A stretch of 37,644 nt of DNA from assembly GCA_024697625.1 (NCBI GenBank), contig JAILFJ010000142.1, positions 1 to 37,644 of the forward strand. Direction: 5' to 3'. Source of the DNA: Oscillospiraceae bacterium. GTDB lineage: Bacteria; Bacillota; Clostridia; Oscillospirales; Oscillospiraceae. The notes beneath the pieces are model-generated. The model ran no database searches and had not been told where the DNA came from. It saw only the letters and a program-made list of their open reading frames with translations. Made by a program: the position numbers and the translations under genes. Positions 18,541 to 26,430 of this stretch are shown piece after piece (the first letter of the stretch is position 1; every line of letters begins with the position of its first letter).

Positions 18541-18647
18541 CTTCTGGAAACAAGGCAGCGAACGTACTGCCCATGCTGATGGAGTATAAGAACGATCATT
18601 TCGCGGACTTCGACCCGATGGACGAGTTCACGCTGGATCTGATCTGA
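18541..18647 (+). pseudogene. 107-nt duplicate of the DUF4132 gene 3' end
   Basis: This stretch aligns without gaps to 12762-12868, the last 107 nt of the intact DUF4132 gene including its TGA. It encodes NKAANVLPMLMEY and ends DEFTLDLI. It begins 8 nt after the TIR stop codon and ends 24 nt before sbcD. The HEPN/sigma-like/TIR cassette therefore lies between two copies of the same gene end. It is not expected to be translated. Confidence 0.85.
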
Positions 18648-18671
18648 CAACAGAGAAGGGAGCACACTGAT

Positions 18672-19817
18672 TTGAAGCTGATTCATCTGTCCGACCTGCA
18701 TCTGGGGAAGCGGGTCAACGAGTTCAGCATGCTGGAGGACCAGAAGGATATCCTGCAGAAGTGCCTGAACATCATCGATGCAGAAAAACCGGATGCCGTC
18801 ATCCTGGCGGGGGACATCTACGACAAGTCCGTACCGCCGGCGGAGGCGGTGACGCTGTTTGACGACTTTCTCTGCAGTCTTGCCGAGCGCCGGCTGCAAG
18901 TGTTCGCAATCAGCGGCAACCACGACTCGCCGGAGCGGATCGCGTTCGCCTCCAGGCTGCTGGACACAAGCGGCATCCACCTGTCGCCGGTGTATAACGG
19001 AAGGATCGAGCCCATCACCCTGGAGGACCGGTTTGGCCCGGTGAACTTCTGGATGCTGCCCTTCGTGAAGCCCACCCACGTGCGCCGGTGGTTCTCGGAG
19101 GAGGAGATCGGCTCCTACACCGATGCGGTCCGGGTCGCCGTCGAAAAGATGGAGATTGACCCTGAGCAGCGAAACGTCCTGGTGACACACCAGTTTGTCA
19201 CCGGCGCGGAGCGGTCGGACTCCGAAGAGAGCTCGGTGGGCGGCTCGGACAACGTGGATTCCTGGGTCTTCGATGGCTTCGACTATGTGGCGCTGGGGCA
19301 CATCCACGGACCGCAGAATATCGACTCGGAGCGGATCCGCTACTGCGGGACGCCGCTGAAGTATTCCTTCTCCGAAGCGTCCCATGAGAAGTCCGTGACC
19401 GTGGTCGAGCTCGGAGAAAAGGGCAGCCTGGACGCCCTGCGGGTGCGTACGGTACCGCTCGTCCCGAAACGGGATCTGCGCGAGATCCGCGGGACCTATA
19501 TGGAACTGACCGCGCGGGAGAACTATATCGGGACAAACAGGGAGGACTATCTCCATATCACCCTCACTGACGAGGAGGAGATCCCCGAGGTGATGAGCAA
19601 GCTCCGTGTGATCTACCCGAATCTCATGAAGCTGAGTTATGACAACCGCCGCACTAGAACGCAAACCGAGATCGGCCGTGCGGAGGATGTGGAGCGAAAG
19701 AGCCCGCTGGAGCTTTTCGGGGAGCTGTATCAGAAGCAGAACGGCGGCCCGATGTCGGAGGAACAGCGAGCCTATGCAGAAGAACTGATCGAGAAGATCT
19801 GGGAGGACAGAGCATGA
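18672..19817 (+). CDS. sbcD: Exonuclease subunit SbcD (Mre11-type)
   Basis: A 381-residue metallophosphoesterase, the nuclease subunit of the SbcCD complex that cleaves hairpins and blocked DNA ends. Metal-ligand motifs are all present: SDLHLG (D8, H10), AGDIYD (D48), SGNHDS (N83, H84), THQFV and GHIHGP. The start is a TTG at 18672, since MKLIHLSDLHLG is the normal family N-terminus and no ATG lies nearby; GGGAG is about 10 nt upstream. It overlaps sbcC by 4 nt (ATGA). In most Firmicutes sbcCD is a housekeeping repair operon; here it directly follows conflict-type genes and a DUF4132 relic, so it may be part of the island or the chromosomal anchor it grew beside. Confidence 0.93.
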   Translation: MKLIHLSDLHLGKRVNEFSMLEDQKDILQKCLNIIDAEKPDAVILAGDIYDKSVPPAEAVTLFDDFLCSLAERRLQVFAISGNHDSPERIAFASRLLDTSGIHLSPVYNGRIEPITLEDRFGPVNFWMLPFVKPTHVRRWFSEEEIGSYTDAVRVAVEKMEIDPEQRNVLVTHQFVTGAERSDSEESSVGGSDNVDSWVFDGFDYVALGHIHGPQNIDSERIRYCGTPLKYSFSEASHEKSVTVVELGEKGSLDALRVRTVPLVPKRDLREIRGTYMELTARENYIGTNREDYLHITLTDEEEIPEVMSKLRVIYPNLMKLSYDNRRTRTQTEIGRAEDVERKSPLELFGELYQKQNGGPMSEEQRAYAEELIEKIWEDRA

Positions 19818-22800
19818 GACCGCTGAAACTGACGATGTCTGCGTTCGGCCCCTATGCGGGAAGGACCGAAATCGACTTTGAGAAGCTCGGGAAGAACGGG
19901 CTGTATCTGATCACCGGCGATACCGGGGCAGGGAAGACGACGATCTTCGACGCCGTGACCTATGCCCTGTACGGCGAGCCCAGCGGCAGCGCCCGCGAGA
20001 CCGGCATGATGCGCTCCAAGTATGCCGATCCGGATACCCCGACCTGGGTGGAGCTGGTCTTCGCATATGCGGGAAAGGAATATTGGATCCGCCGGAACCC
20101 GGAATACGAGCGCCCGGCGAAGCGCGGCGGCGGTGTGACAAAGCAGAGCGCCGAGGCCGAGCTCCGTTTTCCGGACGGGCGGCGGGTGACGAAGGCAAGG
20201 GAGGTCACGGCGGCGGTCCGGGATATCCTGGGCATCGACCGGAATCAGTTCTCGCAGATCGCGATGATCGCGCAGGGGGACTTCCTCCGGCTGCTGCTGG
20301 CCGACACGAAGGAGCGTCAGGCCATCTTCCGCGAGATCTTCCACACGACCTACTACCAGATCTTTCAGGACCGGCTGAAAGAAGACCTGAGAAAGCTGAA
20401 CACGGAGTGCGACGGCGAGCGCCGGAGTATCCGCCAGTATATGAGCGGCATACGCTGCTCCGAGACCGAGCTGCGCCGTGCCGAGGTTGAGAGGGCCCAG
20501 GCGGGCGAAATGCCCACGGAGGAGGTCTGCGCCCTGCTGGAGGAGCTGATCGGCCGGGACTGGGAGGAATCGGTCCGCACGGAGAACAGCCTGGCCGAGA
20601 CCGCGAAAGAAGTCAGCGCGGCGGAGCTGAAGCTCAGCTGGGCCGCGGAGCGCGAGAAGACAAAGACGGCGCTGGCCTCCGGGGAGAGGACCCGGGAGCT
20701 CCGGGAGGCGGAGCTGAGCGAGGCGGCCGGTCGGCTGGAGCAGGCGGCGGAGAGCCAGAGGCAGGCGGACAGCCTGAAGGAAGAGATCGCCGCCCTGCGC
20801 CTGAAGCTCCCGGATTATCGGAAGCGGGAGGAGCTGCGCAGAACACAGAGGGCGACGGAGGAGAAGAAGTCCGCCGCGGCGGAGCTCCTGCAACGGAATA
20901 CGGAAGAGAAGGAAGCCCGCAGCCTGGCGCTGCAGCGGATGACGGAGGAGAGAAAGACGCTGGAGGGCGCGGACGCGGAGAAGGAGCGGCTGCTGCGGGA
21001 GAGGGAAGGCCTGGAGACCAAATCCGGGAGCCTGAATGAACTCCTGCACACGATCACGGACTATCGGAAGCTGCAGAATGCCCAGCAGAAGGCGGAGAAG
21101 GACCTGACCGCCCTGGAGGAAGCGCTTCAGCAGGCGCATCTCCGGTCGGACGAGGCAGAGACCCTGACAGACCGGGCGACGAGGATCCGGACAGAGTTCC
21201 CGCGCTACGATGAAAAAGCGAAGCTCTCGCAGGAACTGGCCGATGCGCAGACGGAGAGGAAGACGCTCGAGGAGAGCCTTGGCGCGCTGAAGACAGAGCT
21301 GGAAACGGATGAGAACGGTCTGCGGCTTGCAAAGGACGAGCTGCAGAGCCTTGCGGATGCCGGAGAGAATCGCCGGAGGCTGACCGCGGAGTGCGATCAG
21401 CTCCGCCGGAAGAGCGGGGATCTGCGGGAGCTGCAGACAGCGCGGACACAGCTGGAGGAGCTCGGGAGAAGGGCGGATGCCGCGCAGCAGCGTTATCTCA
21501 CGGCGAGCGCGGTCTGGCGCGACGCAAACGCTCGCTGGAGCGCGATGAATCAGGCTTTTATGAACGAGCAGGCCGGCATTCTGGCGGCAGAGCTGGCGGA
21601 GGGAAAACCCTGCCCGGTCTGCGGCTCGGTCCATCATCCCGCTCTGGCCCGGATCTCGGCCCAGGCACCGGGGGAGGCGGAGCTGAAAGATGCGAAGCAG
21701 CAGGAGGAGAAGGCGCAGCAGGACGCCAGCAGCGCAAGTCTGGAAGCGGCGCGGCTGAACACGGAGCGGAACACCAGACACGAGGAGCTGGAGAAAAAGA
21801 GCCGGAGCCTGCTGGCCGAAGTAGCCTTTGAGGAGCTGAGCGCCGTACTGCCGCAGCTGATCCTGGACACGGAGACGGAACTGACAGCGGCGGAGCGGCA
21901 GATCCGGCAGGAGACAGAGCGGGAAGAGCGCAGGGAGAAGCTCTCCGCGGCCATCCCGGGCCTGGAGGAGGCGCTTGCCGGAAAGAAGACCGCGCTGCAG
22001 ACGGCGGAGCAGAGGAGCGCCTATCTGCAGGCCCGGACCGAGAGCCTCACGCAGCAGATCGGGGCGATCCGGCTGCTCTTCGGCACGAAGGAGGAGGCAC
22101 AGCGGGAGTGCGAAAGCCTCGAACAGCAGGTCCGGCAGATCCGGGAGCGGCTGGACCGGGCGGAGCAGGCCTGCCGGAAGAGCCGGGAGGCATACAGGAC
22201 CGGAGAGGGCCGGCTGCGGCAGCTGCGGGAGCATCTCGAAAAGAGCGTCGATCTGAGCGCCCCGGAGAAGGCCGCCGCGGAGACGGAGCGGGAGCTTGAG
22301 ACGGTCGGGGCGAAACTCGGAGAACTGGCCTCCGCCCTCCGGACTGCAGAGGAGCGGATCGGAAAGAAGCGGACGCTGGACGCGAGGATCCCCGAGGAAG
22401 ACGCCGCCCTGAAGCGGGCGGAAGCGGAGATCGGGACCCTGGAGAAGGAGCTGAGCTCGCTGCAGACGCAGATCGAGGGCACGGAGAGGCAGGTCGAAGA
22501 GCTGTCCGGGACCCTGCGCTTCGAGACCGAGCAGGAGGCCGCCGAACACCAGGCAGAGCTCGAAACGAGGCAGGCGGCTATGATGAAGGAGATCGACGAG
22601 GCCCGGAAGAATCATCAGCGCTGCAAGGAGGAGGCTGATCTGATCCGGGGACAGCTCACACAGCTTCGGGAGCAGCTGAAGCAGTTTGAAAATCTCCCTG
22701 ACGACGCAGTTCTACAGGAGGAAAAGGAAAAACTGGAGGCGGAGAGAGCGGAGCTGGAGGAGGTAAAGCGGGTCTGCGGCATCCGGCTGGATACCAACCG

Positions 22801-23407
22801 CGGCATTCTGGAGAGCATGAAGAGGGAGAGCGAGGCACTGGAAAAACTGGAACAGAAATACTCGTGGCTGAAGGCGCTGTCGGACACGGCAAACGGCACG
22901 GTGTCCGGCAAGGAGCGGATTATGCTGGAAACCTACGTCCAGACGACCTTCTTCGACCGGATCGTCGCACGGGCGAACACCCGGTTCTTTGTGATGTCCA
23001 ATGGACAGTACGATCTGAAACGCAGCGACACCGCGGAGAATCTCCGATCGCAGAGCGGTCTGGAGCTGAGCGTGATCGACCATTACAACGGCACGGAACG
23101 CAGCGTGAAGACCCTGTCTGGGGGCGAGTCCTTCAAGGCATCGCTCTCGTTGGCCCTCGGCCTTTCGGATGAGATCCAATCCTCAGCCGGAGGCATCCAG
23201 CTTGACACCATGTTTGTGGACGAGGGCTTCGGCTCGCTGGATGAGGAATCACTGCAGCAGGCAATCCGGGCGCTGACCGGCCTTGCGGACAGCAACCGGC
23301 TGGTCGGGATCATCTCGCACGTCTCGGAACTGAAGGAGCGGATTGACCGCCAGATCGTGGTGACCAAGGAGAAGAGCGGCGGCAGCCGGGTGGAGGTTGT
23401 CGTCTGA
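19814..23407 (+). CDS. sbcC: Exonuclease subunit SbcC (Rad50-type ATPase)
   Basis: A 1197-residue SMC/Rad50-type ATPase, partner of SbcD. The N-terminal Walker A GDTGAGKTT begins at residue 35, followed by FDAVTYALYG. Two long Glu/Arg/Ala-rich coiled-coil arms flank a zinc hook CPVC at 600-603, which is expected to dimerise two complexes through a metal ion. The ABC signature LSGGES starts at 1101 and Walker B has D1136-E1137 (FVDEGFGSLD). Length and order are normal. The G+C-rich, heptad-like coding generates very long antisense open frames that are not genes. The last 44 nt of this gene recur at 26268-26311. Confidence 0.95.
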   Translation: MRPLKLTMSAFGPYAGRTEIDFEKLGKNGLYLITGDTGAGKTTIFDAVTYALYGEPSGSARETGMMRSKYADPDTPTWVELVFAYAGKEYWIRRNPEYERPAKRGGGVTKQSAEAELRFPDGRRVTKAREVTAAVRDILGIDRNQFSQIAMIAQGDFLRLLLADTKERQAIFREIFHTTYYQIFQDRLKEDLRKLNTECDGERRSIRQYMSGIRCSETELRRAEVERAQAGEMPTEEVCALLEELIGRDWEESVRTENSLAETAKEVSAAELKLSWAAEREKTKTALASGERTRELREAELSEAAGRLEQAAESQRQADSLKEEIAALRLKLPDYRKREELRRTQRATEEKKSAAAELLQRNTEEKEARSLALQRMTEERKTLEGADAEKERLLREREGLETKSGSLNELLHTITDYRKLQNAQQKAEKDLTALEEALQQAHLRSDEAETLTDRATRIRTEFPRYDEKAKLSQELADAQTERKTLEESLGALKTELETDENGLRLAKDELQSLADAGENRRRLTAECDQLRRKSGDLRELQTARTQLEELGRRADAAQQRYLTASAVWRDANARWSAMNQAFMNEQAGILAAELAEGKPCPVCGSVHHPALARISAQAPGEAELKDAKQQEEKAQQDASSASLEAARLNTERNTRHEELEKKSRSLLAEVAFEELSAVLPQLILDTETELTAAERQIRQETEREERREKLSAAIPGLEEALAGKKTALQTAEQRSAYLQARTESLTQQIGAIRLLFGTKEEAQRECESLEQQVRQIRERLDRAEQACRKSREAYRTGEGRLRQLREHLEKSVDLSAPEKAAAETERELETVGAKLGELASALRTAEERIGKKRTLDARIPEEDAALKRAEAEIGTLEKELSSLQTQIEGTERQVEELSGTLRFETEQEAAEHQAELETRQAAMMKEIDEARKNHQRCKEEADLIRGQLTQLREQLKQFENLPDDAVLQEEKEKLEAERAELEEVKRVCGIRLDTNRGILESMKRESEALEKLEQKYSWLKALSDTANGTVSGKERIMLETYVQTTFFDRIVARANTRFFVMSNGQYDLKRSDTAENLRSQSGLELSVIDHYNGTERSVKTLSGGESFKASLSLALGLSDEIQSSAGGIQLDTMFVDEGFGSLDEESLQQAIRALTGLADSNRLVGIISHVSELKERIDRQIVVTKEKSGGSRVEVVV

Positions 23408-23515
23408 GCTGTTGCTGATAAACAAGACAGTATCAGATGAATGCAAATACACGTGCACAACGCAACAAAAACTTCCGAAATAATCGAGTTTTGGTTATCG
23501 ATACCCTAAACTTGA

Positions 23516-23697
23516 TTTTTTGAGGTGGTCACGGGAATCCGCAGATGCGGAAAATCCAGTCTGTTAAAACTGATGCAGAGGCATCTCGTTGAAACAGGAA
23601 TTCAGCAGAATCAGATCATCGCCAGGAACACATCATTGAGAATATCGTTTACTTTGAACTACTGAGAAGTGGCTATGATGTTACGGTTGGAATAGAA
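23516..23697 (+). pseudogene. Relic of a second AAA_14/DUF4143 ATPase with internal deletion
   Basis: In one frame 23522-23620 reads EVVTGIRRCGKSSLLKLM and onward, the N-terminal P-loop of an AAA_14 ATPase of a different subtype from the one at 280. From 23629, in another frame, it reads HIIENIVYFELLRSGYDV, the conserved C-terminal DUF4143 segment. The roughly 300 codons between are gone, with the junction around 23621-23629. A TGA lies in frame just upstream of the P-loop (23513-23515). The remnant runs into the DUF6273 gene leader. Apart from it, the 335-nt gap 23408-23742 holds the AGGAGG of the next gene (23729-23734) and nothing else I recognise. Confidence 0.75.
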
Positions 23698-23742
23698 TTG
23701 TACAATATTCTGGACAACAACATAACGCAGGAGGAGAGCAGC

Positions 23743-26118
23743 ATGACGACAGCATCTGATACTATGACGACCTATAGGGAAATGGAATTCAAGCCGGGTG
23801 CATTGCTGTGGTTCGGAACAGAGAGAACACCGTGGCGGGTGCTGGAGGTCGACCGGGAGCATGAGACGGCTCTTCTGATTGCGGAGGAACCGGTCTGCAA
23901 CAGAGCCTACCATGAAAAAAGGGAGAATACTACCTGGGAGCAATGCTCTCTGCGAGCCTGGCTGAACGGAGAATACTGTGAGAAGATCTTTTCCGCTGAA
24001 GAGAAGGCTGCGGTTGTTGAGACGGAACTTGAGAATCCGAATAATCCAGAGTACGGTACGGAGGGCGGAAATCTGACGAAGGATAAGATCTTCCTGCTCA
24101 ACATCGACGAAGCAAAAAAATATTTCAAGGATAACAAAGATCGTGCGCCCAGCCCCAGGTGGCCCAGCACATCCAGATGGTGGTGGCTCCGGTCGCCGGG
24201 CTGCAGCAGTGACTACGCCGTGAACGTCTACGACGGTGGCTACATCTACTGCAGCGGCTACGGCGTGGACGGCAGGCTCGCGGTTCGGCCAGCTTTCAAA
24301 ATCAATCTGAAATCTGATATCATACAATCTTTCATCTTATTTGAATCTCCTGAAACCATGATTATCAGAGTTCCTGAATTACTGATCCTGGAGGGCAGGG
24401 CAGTCAGTTCATTCCCGGATGTGGAGACAGTTAGAATTCCGAACAGCGTGACGAGCATCGGCAGGAGCGCATTCTACGGATGCCGCAGTCTGACAAGCGT
24501 GACAATCCCGGAGAGCGTGAAGAGCATCGGCAACAGCGCATTCTACGGATGCAGCAGTCTGACAAGCGTGACAATCCCGGAGAGTGTGACGGACATCGAA
24601 AACAGGGCATTCTCAGACTGTAGCAGCCTGACGAGCATGACGTTATCAGAATCAACGCTGAAAAAAATAGGAACAGAAATGATTCGGAAAGAGCTGCTAA
24701 AGAACGAAATCATATTATCGTATTTACGAGGGGAAAGCATATGCCAGGCGTTGGAGAAAGAGATTGTAAAATTCCTTTGCTTGAAAGAGCAGAAAAAGGA
24801 ATGGTTTCGAGAGCTATATAGAAAAAATGAGATCGGAGCACTAGAAAGACTTTTGTCTCTGCAGAAAAAGCTCGAATTGGAAGAACTGGAAACATACATC
24901 GAGCAGGCGGAAAAAGATTCAAATACAGAGATGAAAAGCATGCTTCTCCAATTAATGGCCGGTCGATACTCCGATGCACAAGTAGAATTACTTCATAATG
25001 AAAAAGACGAGAAAGAGCTTGGTATACGGGAAAAGTCCCTTGCTGATTGGAGAAAAACTTTTACAGTCTCAATCGCAGGCGGTGTTGCGAGGATCGGCGG
25101 CTATAGGGGGCCCGCTACAGAATCAGTCGTTGTCCCTGCTAGAATTGCTGAGTATCCGGTAAAAGAACTTGGAGACAAGGCTTTTTCCGCCAGAAGCGGA
25201 ATAAAAACTGTCATTATTGAAGAAGGCGTGGAGAGAATTGGCAAAAGGACATTCTGGGGGATGCATGACCTGAAGGATTTATACTTGCCTGATAGTATTT
25301 GCAACATTGAAGACTATGCCATTCAAGGGAAAAAACGAACGATCCATGCATCAAAGGGAAGCGTTGGAGAGGCATTTGCAATAAAAAATGGAATAAGATT
25401 TAAGGAAGAAAAGAAAAGCACCGAGAGAGCCGAACAGAACGTTTCTCCAGAACCTTTAGTGCCTTGTGACTCGAAGAAATCTTGGAGTTACGCAGTTCTC
25501 CCTGATGGAAGTTTATGCCTCACATCTTACAAAGGAAATGATACTGATGTAACTATCCCTGAAAAAATTGGAAAGAGGCCTGTAACGGTGTTAGGAGACT
25601 ATGTAATGGCGGCAGAAAAAGCAAGTCAGCAAAAGACACTAAGCCAGAGAAGAGAAAAGGTCAAAAGCGTAGTAATACCGGAAGGAGTCCGGAAAATCGG
25701 AGCCTTTGCGTTTGCCTGTTGTAAAGAGTTAGTAAGCATTTCGCTCCCATCGACAATAGAAAGCATAGGCCCAGGAGCTTTTTATCGGTGCGAAAGCCTT
25801 CTTAGCATCCGTCTCCCGAAAGGCTTGACAGAACTGAAAAGCGGATTTAGCGAGGCATATTATTCTCCGTCTATAATGGGGACATTTCAATGGTGCCGGA
25901 ATCTTGTGAAAGTGGAAGGCTTATCTGATATAGCAAGTATTGGCGACAATACATTCCATTTCTGTGAAAGAATAAAAGAGATTAAGCTTCCAACTTGTTT
26001 GAAAGCAATAGGGAATAATGCTTTCTTGGGATGCCCGGATATTACTATTCGCGCTGCAGCAGGCTCTTTTGCCGAGCAGTACGCCAAAAAAAATAATATC
26101 CCCTTTGTGGTGGACTGA
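23743..26118 (+). CDS. DUF6273-LRR_5 protein with a distinct C-terminal half
   Basis: A 791-residue protein. ATG 23743 is chosen because AGGAGG lies 8 nt upstream; a TTG 45 nt earlier in frame belongs to the ATPase relic. Residues about 8-190 are DUF6273 with WWLRSPG at 147-153, a variable block and VRPAFKINLKSD. Three regular LRR_5 repeats follow at about 232-300. The rest is unlike the two paralogues: a Glu/Lys-rich helical segment (about 310-425), then two more scattered LRR-like regions ending in a SFAEQYAKKNNIPF cap, a common end of BspA-type LRR arrays. There is no DUF4132 domain, signal peptide or anchor. Sequence from about 24640 is AT-richer (25 G/C in row 24901-24960 versus 37 in 23821-23880), suggesting a fusion of a local 5' module to a foreign 3' part. 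Function unknown; recognition is a reasonable guess. Confidence 0.8.
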   Translation: MTTASDTMTTYREMEFKPGALLWFGTERTPWRVLEVDREHETALLIAEEPVCNRAYHEKRENTTWEQCSLRAWLNGEYCEKIFSAEEKAAVVETELENPNNPEYGTEGGNLTKDKIFLLNIDEAKKYFKDNKDRAPSPRWPSTSRWWWLRSPGCSSDYAVNVYDGGYIYCSGYGVDGRLAVRPAFKINLKSDIIQSFILFESPETMIIRVPELLILEGRAVSSFPDVETVRIPNSVTSIGRSAFYGCRSLTSVTIPESVKSIGNSAFYGCSSLTSVTIPESVTDIENRAFSDCSSLTSMTLSESTLKKIGTEMIRKELLKNEIILSYLRGESICQALEKEIVKFLCLKEQKKEWFRELYRKNEIGALERLLSLQKKLELEELETYIEQAEKDSNTEMKSMLLQLMAGRYSDAQVELLHNEKDEKELGIREKSLADWRKTFTVSIAGGVARIGGYRGPATESVVVPARIAEYPVKELGDKAFSARSGIKTVIIEEGVERIGKRTFWGMHDLKDLYLPDSICNIEDYAIQGKKRTIHASKGSVGEAFAIKNGIRFKEEKKSTERAEQNVSPEPLVPCDSKKSWSYAVLPDGSLCLTSYKGNDTDVTIPEKIGKRPVTVLGDYVMAAEKASQQKTLSQRREKVKSVVIPEGVRKIGAFAFACCKELVSISLPSTIESIGPGAFYRCESLLSIRLPKGLTELKSGFSEAYYSPSIMGTFQWCRNLVKVEGLSDIASIGDNTFHFCERIKEIKLPTCLKAIGNNAFLGCPDITIRAAAGSFAEQYAKKNNIPFVVD
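24181..24318 (+). other. DGR-like variable region in DUF6273 copy 3
   Basis: The leading 21 nt match the other two copies exactly, even though the sequence just upstream has diverged and gained an insertion (PSPRWPSTSR). Of the 29 codons from 24202 to 24288, 21 end in C. The 3' flank AAAATCAATCTGAAATC returns at 24298. Islands of identity around a divergent core are what recurrent homing or gene conversion would leave. Confidence 0.5.
24436..24642 (+). repeat. Three LRR_5 repeats, 69-bp units, in copy 3
   Basis: Three exact 23-residue units (IPNSVTSIGRSAFYGC.SLTSVT and variants). The nucleotide unit is close to those of the other two genes, so the arrays share a recent origin. Confidence 0.85.
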
Positions 26119-26267
26119 GGAGACAGACAAAGCTGCAATAAGAAGATCAGCATCGGGTTGGTGACTCCGAAGTTGTAATAACGCATTCAGAAGACACTAA
26201 TCTAAAAGCTCCAAAGCGCCTGCGGGCTTGTCTTGATAAACAGTGATTTATATAACGATGTAACTGT

Positions 26268-26311
26268 CCAAGGAGAAGAGCGGCGGCAGCCGGGTGGAGG
26301 TTGTCATCTGA
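26268..26311 (+). pseudogene. 44-nt duplicate of the sbcC 3' end
   Basis: Positions 26268-26311 equal 23364-23407, the last 44 nt of sbcC including the TGA, with a single G/A difference. A short TTGATAAACA-like motif lies just before this copy and a related TGATAAACA just after the original. The third DUF6273 gene and the ATPase relic thus lie between two copies of the sbcC end. The rest of 26119-26267 has no gene that I can support. Confidence 0.85.
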
Positions 26312-26349
26312 ACATAAAGTGTCTATACAGATCGGTCCAAGGTGATGGC

Positions 26350-26377
26350 TTGCTTTTTCCGGGATTCTTGCTAAAAT
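26350..26377 (+). promoter_or_regulatory. Candidate promoter for the APC permease
   Basis: TTGCTT at 26350-26355 and TAAAAT at 26372-26377 with a 16-nt spacer. The leader would run about 45 nt to the ATG at 26431 and include the inverted repeat at 26384-26398. Confidence 0.45.
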
Positions 26378-26383
26378 GAACCC

Positions 26384-26398
26384 GTACCGGAACGGTAC
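26384..26398. promoter_or_regulatory. Operator-like inverted repeat GTACCG-GAA-CGGTAC
   Basis: Perfect 6-bp arms around GAA, positioned at or just after the predicted transcription start of the permease. It could be a repressor site; chance or a small RNA hairpin are alternatives. Confidence 0.35.
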
Positions 26399-26430
26399 AA
26401 AAAACATCTGGGAGGAAAACAGGAAAAACA

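Noticed and set aside
19772-22615. 947-residue antisense open frame within sbcC, and similar long ones within 6147-7679, 7537-9186, 11531-12994, 14887-17067 and 26371-29435
   Set aside because: They lie opposite well-supported genes, are Leu/Arg/Pro- or His/Asp-rich with no domain, and arise from G+C-rich codon bias.
23698-23742. Upstream TTG start for the third DUF6273 gene
   Set aside because: These codons come from the ATPase relic, and a consensus AGGAGG sits 8 nt before ATG 23743.
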